Part shown: positions 53,022-61,732 of the stretch, in pieces
Layout: every line of letters starts with the position of its first letter
Numbering within the stretch: position 1 is the stretch's first letter
NCBI RefSeq assembly: GCF_014648655.1
Contig: NZ_BMRN01000010.1
Span: 208,437 to 272,436, forward strand
Source of the DNA: Streptomyces atratus
GTDB lineage: Bacteria > Actinomycetota > Actinomycetes > Streptomycetales > Streptomycetaceae
Direction: 5' to 3'
DNA: 64,000 nt
Notes under the pieces: generated by a model
Told to the model about the DNA's origin: nothing
Databases searched by the model: none
Seen by the model: the letters and a program-made list of their open reading frames with translations, nothing else
Position numbers and translations under genes: made by a program

Positions 53022-53054
53022 CCCGTGGGTGTCCGCTCAGCGGACACCCACGGG
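53022..53054 (-). terminator. Terminator of the aldehyde dehydrogenase operon
   Basis: 16-bp near-perfect stem (CCCGTGGGTGTCCGCT with AGCGGACACCCACGGG) 10 bases past the stop. On the minus strand it is followed by AAAATTTTG. The AT-richer 52820-53020 segment beyond it probably carries the permease promoter. Confidence 0.9.
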
Positions 53055-53064
53055 GTATGCCGGT

Positions 53065-54528
53065 TCAGCCCGGCCAGACGATCGCCTGGAGTTCGCTGTA
53101 TGCGTGCAGGGCGTACGAGCCGACATCGCGCCCGACTCCGCTCTTCTTGAACCCGCCGAACGGGGCCTCCATGTTCCGCCCGATGGTGTTCACGCCGACC
53201 CCGCCGGCGCGCAGCTGCCGGGCCACCCGGAAGGCGCGTGCCACGTCCGAGGACCAGACGTAGTCGATCAGTCCGTAGTCGCTGTCGTTGGCGAGTGCGA
53301 TGCCCTCGTCCTCGTCGTCGAAGGGGACGACCACGACCACGGGGCCGAAGATCTCCTCGCGGACGACGCGCATGTCGTTGGTGCAGTCGGCGAGGAGGGT
53401 GGGGGCGACGTAGAAGCCCCGGTCGAGTCCGGCCGGGCGTTCGCCGCCCGTGACGATCCTCGCCCCCTCCTTCCGGCCGAGTTCGACGTACGACTCGATG
53501 CGGTCGCGGTGGGCGGCGGAGATGACCGGGCCGACGACCGTGCCCCGGTCCGTCGGGTCACCCACCTTCAGGTGACCCGCGTACGCGGTGAGTTTCTCGA
53601 TCAGGGCGTCGTGGGCCGCGCGCTGTACGAGGACGCGGGTCGGGGCCGTACAGATCTGGCCGCTGTAGAAGGAGAACGTGGTGCCGATGCCCGCCGCCGC
53701 GGAGTCGAGGTCCGCGTCGTCGAGGACGACGGCGGCCCCCTTCCCGCCCAGCTCCATCAGCTGCCGCTTCATGGAGCGCCCGCACACCTCTGCGATGCGC
53801 TGTCCGACGGCCGTGGAGCCGGTGAAGCTGACCATGTCGATGTCCGGCGAGTCGACGGCGGCCTCGCCCGCCCCGGGGCCCGATGCGGTGACGACATTGA
53901 CGACGCCCGCCGGAACGCCCGCCTCGTCGAGCGCCTCGGCCATCCGGTAGACGGAGAGCGGGTCCTGCGGTGCGGGTTTCACGACGACCGTGTTGCCCAT
54001 GGCGAGTGCGGGGGCGACCTTGCCGGCCGGGTTGGCCCAGGGGTTGTTGTACGAGGTGATGCAGGTGACGACGCCGACCGGCTGGCGTACGGCGAGCGCC
54101 CCGAAGACACCGGCCCGCCCCATCGGCCCGGCCTCGTTGATCTGCGGTGCGATCGGCTCCTCCACCGGTTCCAGTGCGCCCCTGGCGTACCGGCGGAAGC
54201 GGGCGGCGCCGACAGCGGCCTGCATGGCCCTGGCCGTCGACGTGGTGGCGCCGCTCTCCGCCTGGGCGAGTGCGGCGTTCCCGGTGAAGTCGCGCTGCAT
54301 CAGGTCGGCGGCGCGGTCGAGGATCGCGGCGCGCTCCTCGGGGCGGGTGCGGGACCAGGTGGCGAAGGCCTCGCGGGCCGCGGCCGCCGCCGCGTACACC
54401 TGCTCGCGGCTCGCCTCGGGGGCGAGGCCGACGACCTCCTCGGTGGCCGGGTTGATCACCTCGTAGTGGCCGTGGTCGGGTTCGGTCCACTCGCCGCCGA
54501 TGAAGAGGCGCCGGTTTCTGTCGCTCAT
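53065..54528 (-). CDS. Aldehyde dehydrogenase (NAD(P)-dependent)
   Basis: This 487-residue ALDH oxidises an aldehyde to the acid. The family features are FTGSTAVGQRIAE (cofactor loop), ELGGKGAAVVLDDADLD (general base Glu) and the nucleophile Cys293 in SGQICTAPTRV, followed by EIFGPVVVV. Its ATG overlaps the stop of the amidohydrolase gene upstream (ATGA), so the two are translationally coupled. It is the last gene of the minus-strand catabolic block. Coupling suggests that the amidohydrolase product, or one of its relatives, is its substrate. Confidence 0.95.
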   Translation of the reverse strand: MSDRNRRLFIGGEWTEPDHGHYEVINPATEEVVGLAPEASREQVYAAAAAAREAFATWSRTRPEERAAILDRAADLMQRDFTGNAALAQAESGATTSTARAMQAAVGAARFRRYARGALEPVEEPIAPQINEAGPMGRAGVFGALAVRQPVGVVTCITSYNNPWANPAGKVAPALAMGNTVVVKPAPQDPLSVYRMAEALDEAGVPAGVVNVVTASGPGAGEAAVDSPDIDMVSFTGSTAVGQRIAEVCGRSMKRQLMELGGKGAAVVLDDADLDSAAAGIGTTFSFYSGQICTAPTRVLVQRAAHDALIEKLTAYAGHLKVGDPTDRGTVVGPVISAAHRDRIESYVELGRKEGARIVTGGERPAGLDRGFYVAPTLLADCTNDMRVVREEIFGPVVVVVPFDDEDEGIALANDSDYGLIDYVWSSDVARAFRVARQLRAGGVGVNTIGRNMEAPFGGFKKSGVGRDVGSYALHAYSELQAIVWPG

Positions 54529-56264
54529 ACGGTGCTCACCGTCCGGGTGTCACGGCCGGAGCGGAGCACCGTGCCGGGGACCGCGCCGGTCACCTTGTCG
54601 TCGCGCAGGGTCTCCACGCCGTTGACACGGACGGACACGATGCCGATGGCCTTGGAGTCGAGGCGGGGGCTGTCGCCGGGCAGATCGTGTACGAGGGTGG
54701 CGGGCCCGGCGTCGATGCGTTCGGGATCGAAGAGGACGAGGTCGGCGTGGAAGCCCTCCTCGATGCGCCCGCGGTCGCGGAGCCCGAACAGCCGGGCGGG
54801 GTCGTCGGTGAGCATCTTGACGGCCTGTTCGAGGGGGAGGAGTTTACGTCGGCGCAGGCAGTCGCCCAGGAAGCGGGTGGTGTACGGGGCGCCGCACATC
54901 CGGTCCAGGTGCGCGCCCGCGTCGGAACCGCCGAGCATGACGTCCTCGTGCTCCCAGGTCTGCCGTCGCAGCGCCCAGGAGTCGGGGTCGTTGTCGGTGG
55001 GCATGGGCCACAGCACCGTGCGCAGCCCGTCGTCGGCGCATATCTCGACGAGGCAGTGGAAGGCGTCCTGTCCGCGTTCGGCGGCTATGTCGCCCACGAC
55101 GCGGCCGCTCAGCCCTTCGTTGGCCGCGCTGTACGTGTCCCCGATGACGTACCGGCCGAAGTCGGCGAGGCGGCGGAAGACGCCGGCCTCCTTGCTGTCG
55201 GCACGGCGGAGCATTTCGGCGCGGGTGCCGGCGTCGCGGAGCCGTTCGATGCGTTCGGGGACGGGGAGGGCGAGGATGTCGCCCCAGCCGGGGATGAGGT
55301 TGAGGGCGCAGAAGGTGCCGAGCGACATGTTCATGGGGGTGAGGATCGGCATGGTGAGCGCGACGATCCGGCCGCCGGCCCGGCGGGCCCGTTCGCTGGG
55401 GACGAGCTGGCGGGGTACGCGTTCGGGGACGGCGGCGTCGATGGTGAGGACGTTCCAGTTCAGCGGGCGGCCCGCGGTGGCGGTCATGTCGACGAGGAGC
55501 TCGATCTCCTCGTCGGAGAACTGATCGAGGCAGCCCGCCACGATCGCTTCGAGCTGGGTGCCTTCGTGTTCGCCGACGGCGCGGGAGAGGGCGAGGAGCT
55601 CCTCGGGGAGCGCGTGCCGGGAGGCGACGGGCTGTCCGTCACCGTCGGAGTGGGTGGAGGACTGGGTGGTGGACAGCCCCCAGGCTCCGGCGTCCATCGC
55701 GTCGTGGAACAGCGCGAGCATGGCGTCGAGCTGTTCGGGGGTGGGCTGCCCGCCGATCGCGTCGGCACCCATGACGTGTCTGCGCAGGGCGCAGTGGCCG
55801 ACCATGAAACCGGCGTTGACGGCGATCCGTCCTTCGAGGGCGTCGAGGTATTCGCGGAAGCTGGACCAGGTCCAGTCGACGCCCTCCTCCAGTGCCTTGA
55901 GGGCCATGCCCTCCACCCGCGACATCATGCGGCGGGTGTAGTCGGCGTCCTCGGGGCGTTCGGGGTGGAGCGGGGCAAGGGTGAATCCGCAGTTGCCTCC
56001 GGCGACGGTGGTGACGCCGTGGTTCATGGAGGGTGTGGCGTACGGGTCCCAGAAGAGCTGGGCGTCGTAGTGGGTGTGGGGGTCGACGAAGCCGGGGGCG
56101 AGGACGAGGCCGGTGGCGTCCTCGGTGGTGACGGCTTCCTCGGCGAGCGTGCCCGGTTCGGCGATGACGGCTATGCGGCCGTCGCGGATGCCGATGTCGG
56201 CGGGGTACGAGGGTCCGCCGGTGCCGTCCACGACGGTCGCTCCGCGGATGAGGTGGTCGAGCAT
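54525..56264 (-). CDS. N-acyl-D-amino-acid deacylase-type amidohydrolase
   Basis: This 579-residue amidohydrolase resembles D-aminoacylases and dihydroorotase-like enzymes. The first metal motif is VDPHTHYDAQL, with further ligands in the GHCALRRHVMG region and the catalytic Asp in GGSDAGAHLD. It opens with LIRGATVVDGTGGPSYPADI and ends with the usual beta-sandwich return (GFHADLVLFDPERI). It likely hydrolyses an amide or lactam. The ATG follows AAGGGA by 8 bases. Coupled to the aldehyde dehydrogenase by ATGA overlap. Confidence 0.93.
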   Translation of the reverse strand: MLDHLIRGATVVDGTGGPSYPADIGIRDGRIAVIAEPGTLAEEAVTTEDATGLVLAPGFVDPHTHYDAQLFWDPYATPSMNHGVTTVAGGNCGFTLAPLHPERPEDADYTRRMMSRVEGMALKALEEGVDWTWSSFREYLDALEGRIAVNAGFMVGHCALRRHVMGADAIGGQPTPEQLDAMLALFHDAMDAGAWGLSTTQSSTHSDGDGQPVASRHALPEELLALSRAVGEHEGTQLEAIVAGCLDQFSDEEIELLVDMTATAGRPLNWNVLTIDAAVPERVPRQLVPSERARRAGGRIVALTMPILTPMNMSLGTFCALNLIPGWGDILALPVPERIERLRDAGTRAEMLRRADSKEAGVFRRLADFGRYVIGDTYSAANEGLSGRVVGDIAAERGQDAFHCLVEICADDGLRTVLWPMPTDNDPDSWALRRQTWEHEDVMLGGSDAGAHLDRMCGAPYTTRFLGDCLRRRKLLPLEQAVKMLTDDPARLFGLRDRGRIEEGFHADLVLFDPERIDAGPATLVHDLPGDSPRLDSKAIGIVSVRVNGVETLRDDKVTGAVPGTVLRSGRDTRTVSTV

Positions 56265-56389
56265 GACGGGGGTTCCCTTCTGTGTTTCCCGCCGCGGGTA
56301 CATGGGTGTGCAGCCGGGGTGCGCACGGCCGCGGTACGCACCCCGGCTCCACGGAGCGGCGGTCCGGGAAGACGCCGCTGGTCTCTTGA

Positions 56390-56450
56390 GCCCCTCCGGC
56401 TTTCGAGGAGCGGGAACAGCTTTCGGCCCCTTTGGCGATTGAGGAACGGG
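56390..56450. repeat. Two tandem copies of a Streptomyces intergenic repeat
   Basis: GCCCCTCCGGCTTTCGAGGA-type units occur at 56390-56414 and 56426-56450 (25 bp each, 6 differences). They resemble the very common Streptomyces intergenic sequence of the form CC-CCGGCGATTGAGGA. A hairpin GCCCGGGGG / CCCCCGGGC follows at 56452-56474. Both lie in the 299-bp gap between the amidohydrolase and the upstream luciferase-like gene. Confidence 0.6.
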
Positions 56451-56563
56451 GGCCCGGGGGCGGAACCCCCGGGCACGGGAAGGGGCGGGCAGGGGGACAG
56501 ACCCGCCGCAGGCGCACCCACACCCCTTGCGCACCCACACCGCAGGCGCGCCCCGCCCCGCCC

Positions 56564-57691
56564 CTACGCCCCCGCCGTCCCCCGGAACCGCGAGGTCCGG
56601 TGCACCGGGTCCGTATCGATCTTCGGGATCACGTGCTCACCGATCAGCTTGATCGAGTTCAGCGTGTCCTCGCGGCTCATCCCGATCGGCAGCCCGAAGC
56701 TCAGCTGATCCGCCCCCGCCTGCTCCCACCGCTTGCACTGCCGCAGCACCTCGTCCGGATCACCGCAGATCATCAGCTCCTCGGCGATCAACAGCTCGAT
56801 GATCTCCTCGGAGTACTCCGGCAGCAGCTCGGGCCACTCCGGGATGCCCTCGGGCCGGGGGAACGTGTCGTGGTAGCGGAACAGCAGCGACTGCAGATAG
56901 TTCAGCCCGCCGCCCACCGCGATCTCGACGGCCTTCGCGTGCGTCTCGGCGCAGATGGCGGTGGAGGTGACCATGACGTTGTCGTTGACGAAGTCGCCGA
57001 CGGGTTCGGCCTCCTTGACGGCCGTCTTGTAGGACTCGACGACCCACTCCATGTCGGAGACCTTCTGCACGCTGAAGCCCAGCACGCCGAGCCCCTTCTT
57101 GCCCGCCATCGCGTACGAGGACGGCGATCCGGCCGCGTACCACATCGCCGGGTGCGACTTCCCGTACGGCTTGGGCAGGATCTTGCGCGGCGGCAGCGAC
57201 CAGTGCTTGCCCTGGAAGCCGACGTACTCGTCCTGGAGCCACATCTTGGGGAACTCGGCGATGGTCTCTTCCCAGAGTTCCTTGGTGTGGTTCATGTCGG
57301 TGATGCCCGGCATGAACCCCAGGATCTCGTGACTGCCGGCCCCGCGCCCGGAGCCGAATTCGAAGCGGCCCTCGGAGAGGTGGTCGAGCATGGCGACCTT
57401 CTCGGCCACCTTCACCGGGTGGTTGACGGGGGCGAGCGGGTTGAAGATGCCGGATCCGAGGTGGATGCGGTCGGTGGCGTGTGCGAGGTAGCCCAGGTAC
57501 ACATCGTTGGCCGAGAGATGCGAGTACTCCTCCAGGAAGTGGTGCTCGGAGGCCCAGGCGTACTTGAAGCCGGACTTGTCCGCCTGGATGACGTACTCGG
57601 TCTCCTCGATCAGCGCCTTGTGCTCTGCCCCGGGGTCGATCTTGGCCCGTGCGGCTGGCACGTACCCCTGTACAAAGAGCCCGAATTCCAA
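56564..57691 (-). CDS. LLM-class flavin-dependent oxidoreductase
   Basis: This 375-residue luciferase-like monooxygenase-fold protein belongs to the group with MEFGLFVQGYVPAARAKIDP at the N-terminus and YAWASEHHFLEEYSHLSA in the active-site region (the EHH motif typical of FMN-dependent bacterial-luciferase relatives). GRFEFGSGRGAGSHEI follows. So it is more likely FMN/FMNH2- than F420-dependent. It is preceded by two TCTGAC-type operators within 105 bases, so it has its own regulated promoter. It probably oxidises an intermediate of the catabolic pathway. Confidence 0.92.
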   Translation of the reverse strand: MEFGLFVQGYVPAARAKIDPGAEHKALIEETEYVIQADKSGFKYAWASEHHFLEEYSHLSANDVYLGYLAHATDRIHLGSGIFNPLAPVNHPVKVAEKVAMLDHLSEGRFEFGSGRGAGSHEILGFMPGITDMNHTKELWEETIAEFPKMWLQDEYVGFQGKHWSLPPRKILPKPYGKSHPAMWYAAGSPSSYAMAGKKGLGVLGFSVQKVSDMEWVVESYKTAVKEAEPVGDFVNDNVMVTSTAICAETHAKAVEIAVGGGLNYLQSLLFRYHDTFPRPEGIPEWPELLPEYSEEIIELLIAEELMICGDPDEVLRQCKRWEQAGADQLSFGLPIGMSREDTLNSIKLIGEHVIPKIDTDPVHRTSRFRGTAGA

Positions 57692-57715
57692 GGGGGTTCA
57701 CCGTCCTCATTCATT

Positions 57716-57732
57716 TCTGACACACCGTCAGA
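57716..57732. promoter_or_regulatory. Palindromic operator TCTGAC-N5-GTCAGA (copy 2)
   Basis: TCTGACACACCGTCAGA is a perfect dyad, 25 bases upstream of the luciferase-like start. Same motif as at 9675. Confidence 0.85.
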
Positions 57733-57777
57733 TTCCGATGCGTCCGACTGTTCCACCGGCACCCGCACCCGTCAATA

Positions 57778-57794
57778 CCTGACGCATCGTCAGA
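57778..57794. promoter_or_regulatory. Palindromic operator CCTGAC-N5-GTCAGA (copy 3)
   Basis: CCTGACGCATCGTCAGA lies 62 bp from copy 2 (six helical turns) and just past the SDR stop codon. One arm base differs. Confidence 0.8.
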
Positions 57795-57799
57795 CCCGC

Positions 57800-58585
57800 T
57801 CAGAACAGGCTGACACCCGCCAGCCAGCCCCCGTCGATGACGAACGGCTGCCCCGTGATGTACGAGGAGTCGTCCGAGGTCAGGAAGAGCGCCAGTGCCG
57901 CCACCTCCTCCGGCTGCCCGATCCGCCCCAGCGGTACGAGTTTCCGGTACAGCTCGGCCACGGCCGCCCTGGACTCCTCCGGGTCCGCGGTCGGGTCCAG
58001 CGCCGCCGGATTGGTCATCGCGGTGTCCACAGCCCCGGGACAGACGGCGTTGACCCGTATCCCCTTCGCGGCCAGCTCCACCGCCGCCACCTTGGTCAGC
58101 CCGAGCACCGCATGCTTGGTGGCGGCGTACGCGCCCACGAACGCCATGCCCGTGAGCCCCGTGTACGAGGCGGTGTTGACGATGGTCCCGCCGCCCGCGG
58201 CCTCGATCTCGGGCGCGACGCTCTTGATCCCGAGAAACGCGCCCACCTGGTTGACCTGCACCACCTGCTGGAACTCCTCCAGCGGTGTGGTCACCAGCTC
58301 GTTGAAGCGGAGAATCCCCGCGTTGTTGACCAGTCCGTCGATCCTTCCGAAGGCGTCCTTCGCGGCGGCGACGGCGGCCTGCCACTCGCCCTCCCGGCTC
58401 ACATCCAGATGGACGAACCGGGCGACGCCTTCCCCCAGCTCCTTGGCCAGCGCCTCGCCCTGCTCGTCGAGCACATCGGCGATCACCACCCGCGCGCCCT
58501 CCGCGGCGAAGAGCCGCGCCTCCTGCTCGCCCTGTCCGCGCGCCGCGCCGCTGATCAGCACGACCCGCCCGTCCAGCTTGCCCAT
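57800..58585 (-). CDS. SDR-family oxidoreductase (glucose 1-dehydrogenase-like)
   Basis: This 261-residue classical SDR has GAARGQG (residues 13-19), D61-V, NNAG (88-91), Ser140, Tyr153 and Lys157. It oxidises or reduces an alcohol/ketone; many of these act on hydroxysteroid-, terpene- or sugar-type alcohols. It starts 10 bases after the upstream luciferase-like gene, so they are one operon under operator copies 4 and 5. Confidence 0.94.
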   Translation of the reverse strand: MGKLDGRVVLISGAARGQGEQEARLFAAEGARVVIADVLDEQGEALAKELGEGVARFVHLDVSREGEWQAAVAAAKDAFGRIDGLVNNAGILRFNELVTTPLEEFQQVVQVNQVGAFLGIKSVAPEIEAAGGGTIVNTASYTGLTGMAFVGAYAATKHAVLGLTKVAAVELAAKGIRVNAVCPGAVDTAMTNPAALDPTADPEESRAAVAELYRKLVPLGRIGQPEEVAALALFLTSDDSSYITGQPFVIDGGWLAGVSLF

Positions 58586-58595
58586 GACCTGACTC

Positions 58596-59540
58596 CTACC
58601 TGTCGAGACGGGGTGCGACCTCGGCGGCGAACGCCGCCATCTGTTCGGTCAGTTCACTGCGGCTCCGACTGCGGAACCGCACCTGGATCTGATGGACGCC
58701 CATGACCCCGTACTCGCGCAGCGACTCGGCGAGGACCTCCGGCTTTCCGGTGAGGGTGCGCCGCCCGACGGACCAGTCCGGCTCACCGACGTACAGCGGC
58801 TCGGTGATCGCGCCGATGACGATCGGGGCCTCGATCCCGGCCGCCTCGCGCAGCTCCTTCACCCTGGCGATCTGTGCGGGCAGCTTCTCCCGCGGATCAC
58901 CCTGCGGCAGCCAGCCGTCCCCCCGCACCGCGGCCCGGCGCACGGCGGCGGGCGAGGAGCCGCCCACCCAGACCGGCACCCGCTCCTGGGCCGGGCGCGG
59001 CAGCTGCCCGAGCCCGGCGAAGGAGAACCGTTCCCCCGCGAACTCCGGGTACTCCTCAGGGCCGAGCGCCGCCTTCAGTGCGTCGATGGTCTCGTCGAGG
59101 ACCCCGCCCCGCCCCTCGAAATCCGCCCCGAGCGCCTGGAATTCCTCCGGTACGTGCCCGGCCCCGACCCCGAGGATCAGCCGGCCGCCGCAGAGGTGGT
59201 CGAGGGTGGCGTACTGCTTGGCGGTGGCCAGCGGGTGCCGCAGGCCGACGACGGCGACATGGCTCATCAGCAGGACCCGCTCGGTGATACCGGCGAGAAA
59301 GGCGAGAGTGGCGACCGGGTCGTACCAGACGGTGCTCATGACCCCGGCGAGCCGCCGCGGGATCGCGACATGGTCGCAGCTCGCTAGATAGGCGAAGCCG
59401 GTACGGTCGGCGATGCGGGCGATCTCGGCGAGGTCGGCGGGGGTGGCCGCGGCCTCCCACCCCTCCGCGTAGATGGTGCTCTGCGACTGGATCGGCAGCT
59501 GCATCCCGTACGACAGCGGCCCGGTGGGCAGTATCGGCAC
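58596..59540 (-). CDS. LLM-class F420-dependent oxidoreductase
   Basis: This 314-residue luciferase-like protein contains FAYLASCDHVAIPRRLAG, VLLMSHVAVVGLRHPLATAK and TLDHLCGGRLILGVGAGH, as in actinobacterial F420-dependent members, and VWVGGSSPAAVRRA near the C-terminus. It is the first gene of the SDR operon, with operator copies 4 and 5 immediately upstream. F420 dependence is probable because FbiC is encoded in the window, but is not proven by sequence alone. Confidence 0.92.
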   Translation of the reverse strand: MPILPTGPLSYGMQLPIQSQSTIYAEGWEAAATPADLAEIARIADRTGFAYLASCDHVAIPRRLAGVMSTVWYDPVATLAFLAGITERVLLMSHVAVVGLRHPLATAKQYATLDHLCGGRLILGVGAGHVPEEFQALGADFEGRGGVLDETIDALKAALGPEEYPEFAGERFSFAGLGQLPRPAQERVPVWVGGSSPAAVRRAAVRGDGWLPQGDPREKLPAQIARVKELREAAGIEAPIVIGAITEPLYVGEPDWSVGRRTLTGKPEVLAESLREYGVMGVHQIQVRFRSRSRSELTEQMAAFAAEVAPRLDR

Positions 59541-59564
59541 CGGACGGCCTCCTTCCCGAGGGAA

Positions 59565-59581
59565 TCTGACGCATCGTCATA
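59565..59581. promoter_or_regulatory. Palindromic operator TCTGAC-N5-GTCATA (copy 4)
   Basis: TCTGACGCATCGTCATA lies 25 bases upstream of the luciferase-like start, the same distance as copy 2 has from its gene. A small CGTCATATGACG dyad overlaps it. Confidence 0.8.
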
Positions 59582-59607
59582 TGACGCGTGCGGGGGCCAT
59601 CGTCGTA

Positions 59608-59624
59608 CCTGACGTCACATCAGA
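59608..59624. promoter_or_regulatory. Palindromic operator CCTGAC-N5-ATCAGA (copy 5)
   Basis: CCTGACGTCACATCAGA lies 43 bp from copy 4 (four helical turns), with two arm differences from the consensus. Confidence 0.7.
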
Positions 59625-60054
59625 CAAGAGGCGGGTGCGAACCGGGCGGCCCGTCGCCCGGGTCGAGCAGCGGCGTCCGGCGCCGACGAGCCCGTCGGAC
59701 GGGTGGCATCGTCGGCATCGCCCTCGCCGTCGCCCCCTCCGGTCGCCGCACTCCCGGGCTTCACCGCCCCCTCGCCCTCTCCCTCCTCGGCCTCGTCCTC
59801 GCGTTCGTTCGCCGCGGCCCGGACGCCCATGCCCTGCGAACTCGACACGTTCCGGTCGATCGCGCCTTCGACGAGGTGAATCCCGTGATCCGGCTCTCTC
59901 CCGGCCGCACGGTCCGGTCCGGACACGGCCTGTTTCGCCGTGGTTCGCGTACGCCGGGGCCACGGTGGCGCGTGGGGGTGCGCCACCGGGGCCCCGGCGT
60001 TCGGGATGAACAGCGACGAGGCGGGCGTGGCCCGCTCCCGGCGCATCGTTCGCG
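59625..60054. other. Intergenic, no gene supported
   Basis: 430 bases with irregular codon use in every frame. It separates the catabolic operon from the PEP-mutase-type gene. No hairpin of note. Confidence 0.5.
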
Positions 60055-60918
60055 TCAGACGGACACGGGCTCACGGACGGTGTGGTGCCTGCTGATGTTC
60101 TTCTCCAGCAGTTCCGTCGAACGCCGCACTCCGATTCCGCCGGAGGGCGCGAGCTCGGGGAGCCGTCCGTCGGACTGCTTGAGGTCCGTCAGTGCGGCGT
60201 CGATGGCGGCATGCGCGGCAAAGAGGCAGGGAGTGCTGTAGATGGCCACCTGGCACTCCAGCTCGGCCAGTTCGGAGAGCGAGAGCCTGGGTGACTTTCC
60301 GCCCGCGATCTGATTGAAGAGCAGCGGCTTGTCACCGACCACCTTCCGGATGCGCCGGATCCATTCGACGCTGCGCACCCCGTCGACCAGGACGACGTCG
60401 GCGTCCGTCTCGGCCAGCGCCTCGGCCCGGCGCAGGATGTCTTCCTCCTCCGTGGCGTCCGTTCGGGCGACGACCACCAGATCCTGCCTGCTCCCCAGCA
60501 CGAGGTTGAGCTTCTCCAGATACTCCTCCAGCGGAAGCACCTGCTTGCCGTCCGCGTGACCACACCTGCGGGGGCGCTTCTGGTCCTCCAGGATGACGCC
60601 GGAGGCGCCGATCCTCTCCAGCCGCTGCACCACGTGGCAGGCGACCTCGGGATCGACGTAGCCGTCATCGATGTCGACCAGCAGGTGGTGGGAGGGGAAG
60701 GCCGGCCGCAGCCGCTCCACGAAGGCAACCATGTCGGGCCAGGCGATGAAGCCGATGTCGGGGAGCCCGTAGTAGGAGGCGGCAAAGCCGAATCCGGACA
60801 CGAAGAATCCGTCGTAGTGCCGGGCCACGACGGACGCCGAATACATGTCGTAAATACCGATGAGAGGAGTCGTTCCCGGAGATCGGACTTCTTCCCTCAG
60901 CGCACTTCCGTATCGCAC
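60055..60918 (-). CDS. Isocitrate lyase/PEP mutase superfamily enzyme
   Basis: This 287-residue TIM-barrel enzyme has the metal-binding DIDDGYVDP and a closing loop EDQKRPRRCGH. The Cys-Gly-His loop is the mark of carbon-carbon lyases such as 2-methylisocitrate lyase, rather than phosphonate mutases. The N-terminus contains TTPLIGIYDMYSASVVARHY. I chose the GTG preceded by a perfect AAGGAGG 4 bases away; an ATG 8 codons upstream is the alternative. It might act in propionate or phosphonate metabolism. No phosphonate genes are near, so the role stays open. Confidence 0.88.
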   Translation of the reverse strand: MRYGSALREEVRSPGTTPLIGIYDMYSASVVARHYDGFFVSGFGFAASYYGLPDIGFIAWPDMVAFVERLRPAFPSHHLLVDIDDGYVDPEVACHVVQRLERIGASGVILEDQKRPRRCGHADGKQVLPLEEYLEKLNLVLGSRQDLVVVARTDATEEEDILRRAEALAETDADVVLVDGVRSVEWIRRIRKVVGDKPLLFNQIAGGKSPRLSLSELAELECQVAIYSTPCLFAAHAAIDAALTDLKQSDGRLPELAPSGGIGVRRSTELLEKNISRHHTVREPVSV

Positions 60919-61732
60919 AGCGCCTCCTTGCCAATGAGTCATTGATTCGTGAATCGGTTTCCGGCACATCACCGATGCACCGAATTGCCGGTTCGGTGAT
61001 TCCATTGCAAGAAAAAGATGTCGAGCGACGCCTTCTCAGGTAATGCCGAATCCGGCGCCACCGGTTCCGTGAGCCGCCGAGACACCGGTGGACGAATCGA
61101 GGGCATGCGGATCGGCGATTCAACAATTCAATGATGCGACGCATACGGAAACACCACGCGCAGCGCTCACTTGCGGAACAGAAGATGGCACTCATGCCAC
61201 ACAGGACGCGAAGAACTGCCCTCTTCGCGAAGACGCGTATATCTATACAGGCATGACCGCCCCTTTACCCCGGGACACGCCGCGTTTGACCTTGCGTACG
61301 AAACCGGAGGGTCGTTTTCCTTCGGATCACCGACGCATCGCCGGAAGGACCGCCGACTGCCTGACATCGACGCCGTGTCGGGGCGTTGTCAATGACCGCC
61401 GATCAGGCGAACCGGTCGAGCAGGCGCTCCACATAGCCCTCCGGGCGCGCCGTGAGCACCTCGGGCGCCGGAGCGGTCCGCCCCGGTTCCCGCCACGGGA
61501 CCGCGGCCTTCTCCGCGTCCGGCGCAGTGGAGCGTACTGATCTCACTGATGCGGAGAACGGACTGATGAGGCTGCCGGGAGCGGGCGTCAGGCGGGACGG
61601 CGTCCACTTCGGCGCGTCCCTTTCACCTGAAGGGTGGATACGCAGGTCGTTCGCGGCTGGGCAGGCTTTCCCCGCTTGGAAGCAGCATCGCCAAGCAGCG
61701 TTCGAACTCGTAAGACAGACAAGGAGCACGTC
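60919..61732. other. Long intergenic region, AT-richer, with a possible gene remnant
   Basis: About 800 bases. On the minus strand 61403-61511 reads AAVPWREPGRTAPAPEVLTA then YVERLLDRFA and a stop, which looks like the C-terminal 30-35 residues of a real protein with no body left. The 61000-61250 part is AT-richer than the rest of the window and may hold the promoter of the PEP-mutase gene. Nothing else is supported. Confidence 0.35.

Noticed and set aside
53065..60918. A biosynthetic gene cluster
   Set aside because: No PKS, NRPS, terpene or other scaffold enzyme is present; the enzyme set looks catabolic.
60055..60918. A phosphonate biosynthesis PEP mutase
   Set aside because: The closing loop is Cys-Gly-His, as in C-C lyases, and no phosphonopyruvate decarboxylase or other phosphonate gene is near.
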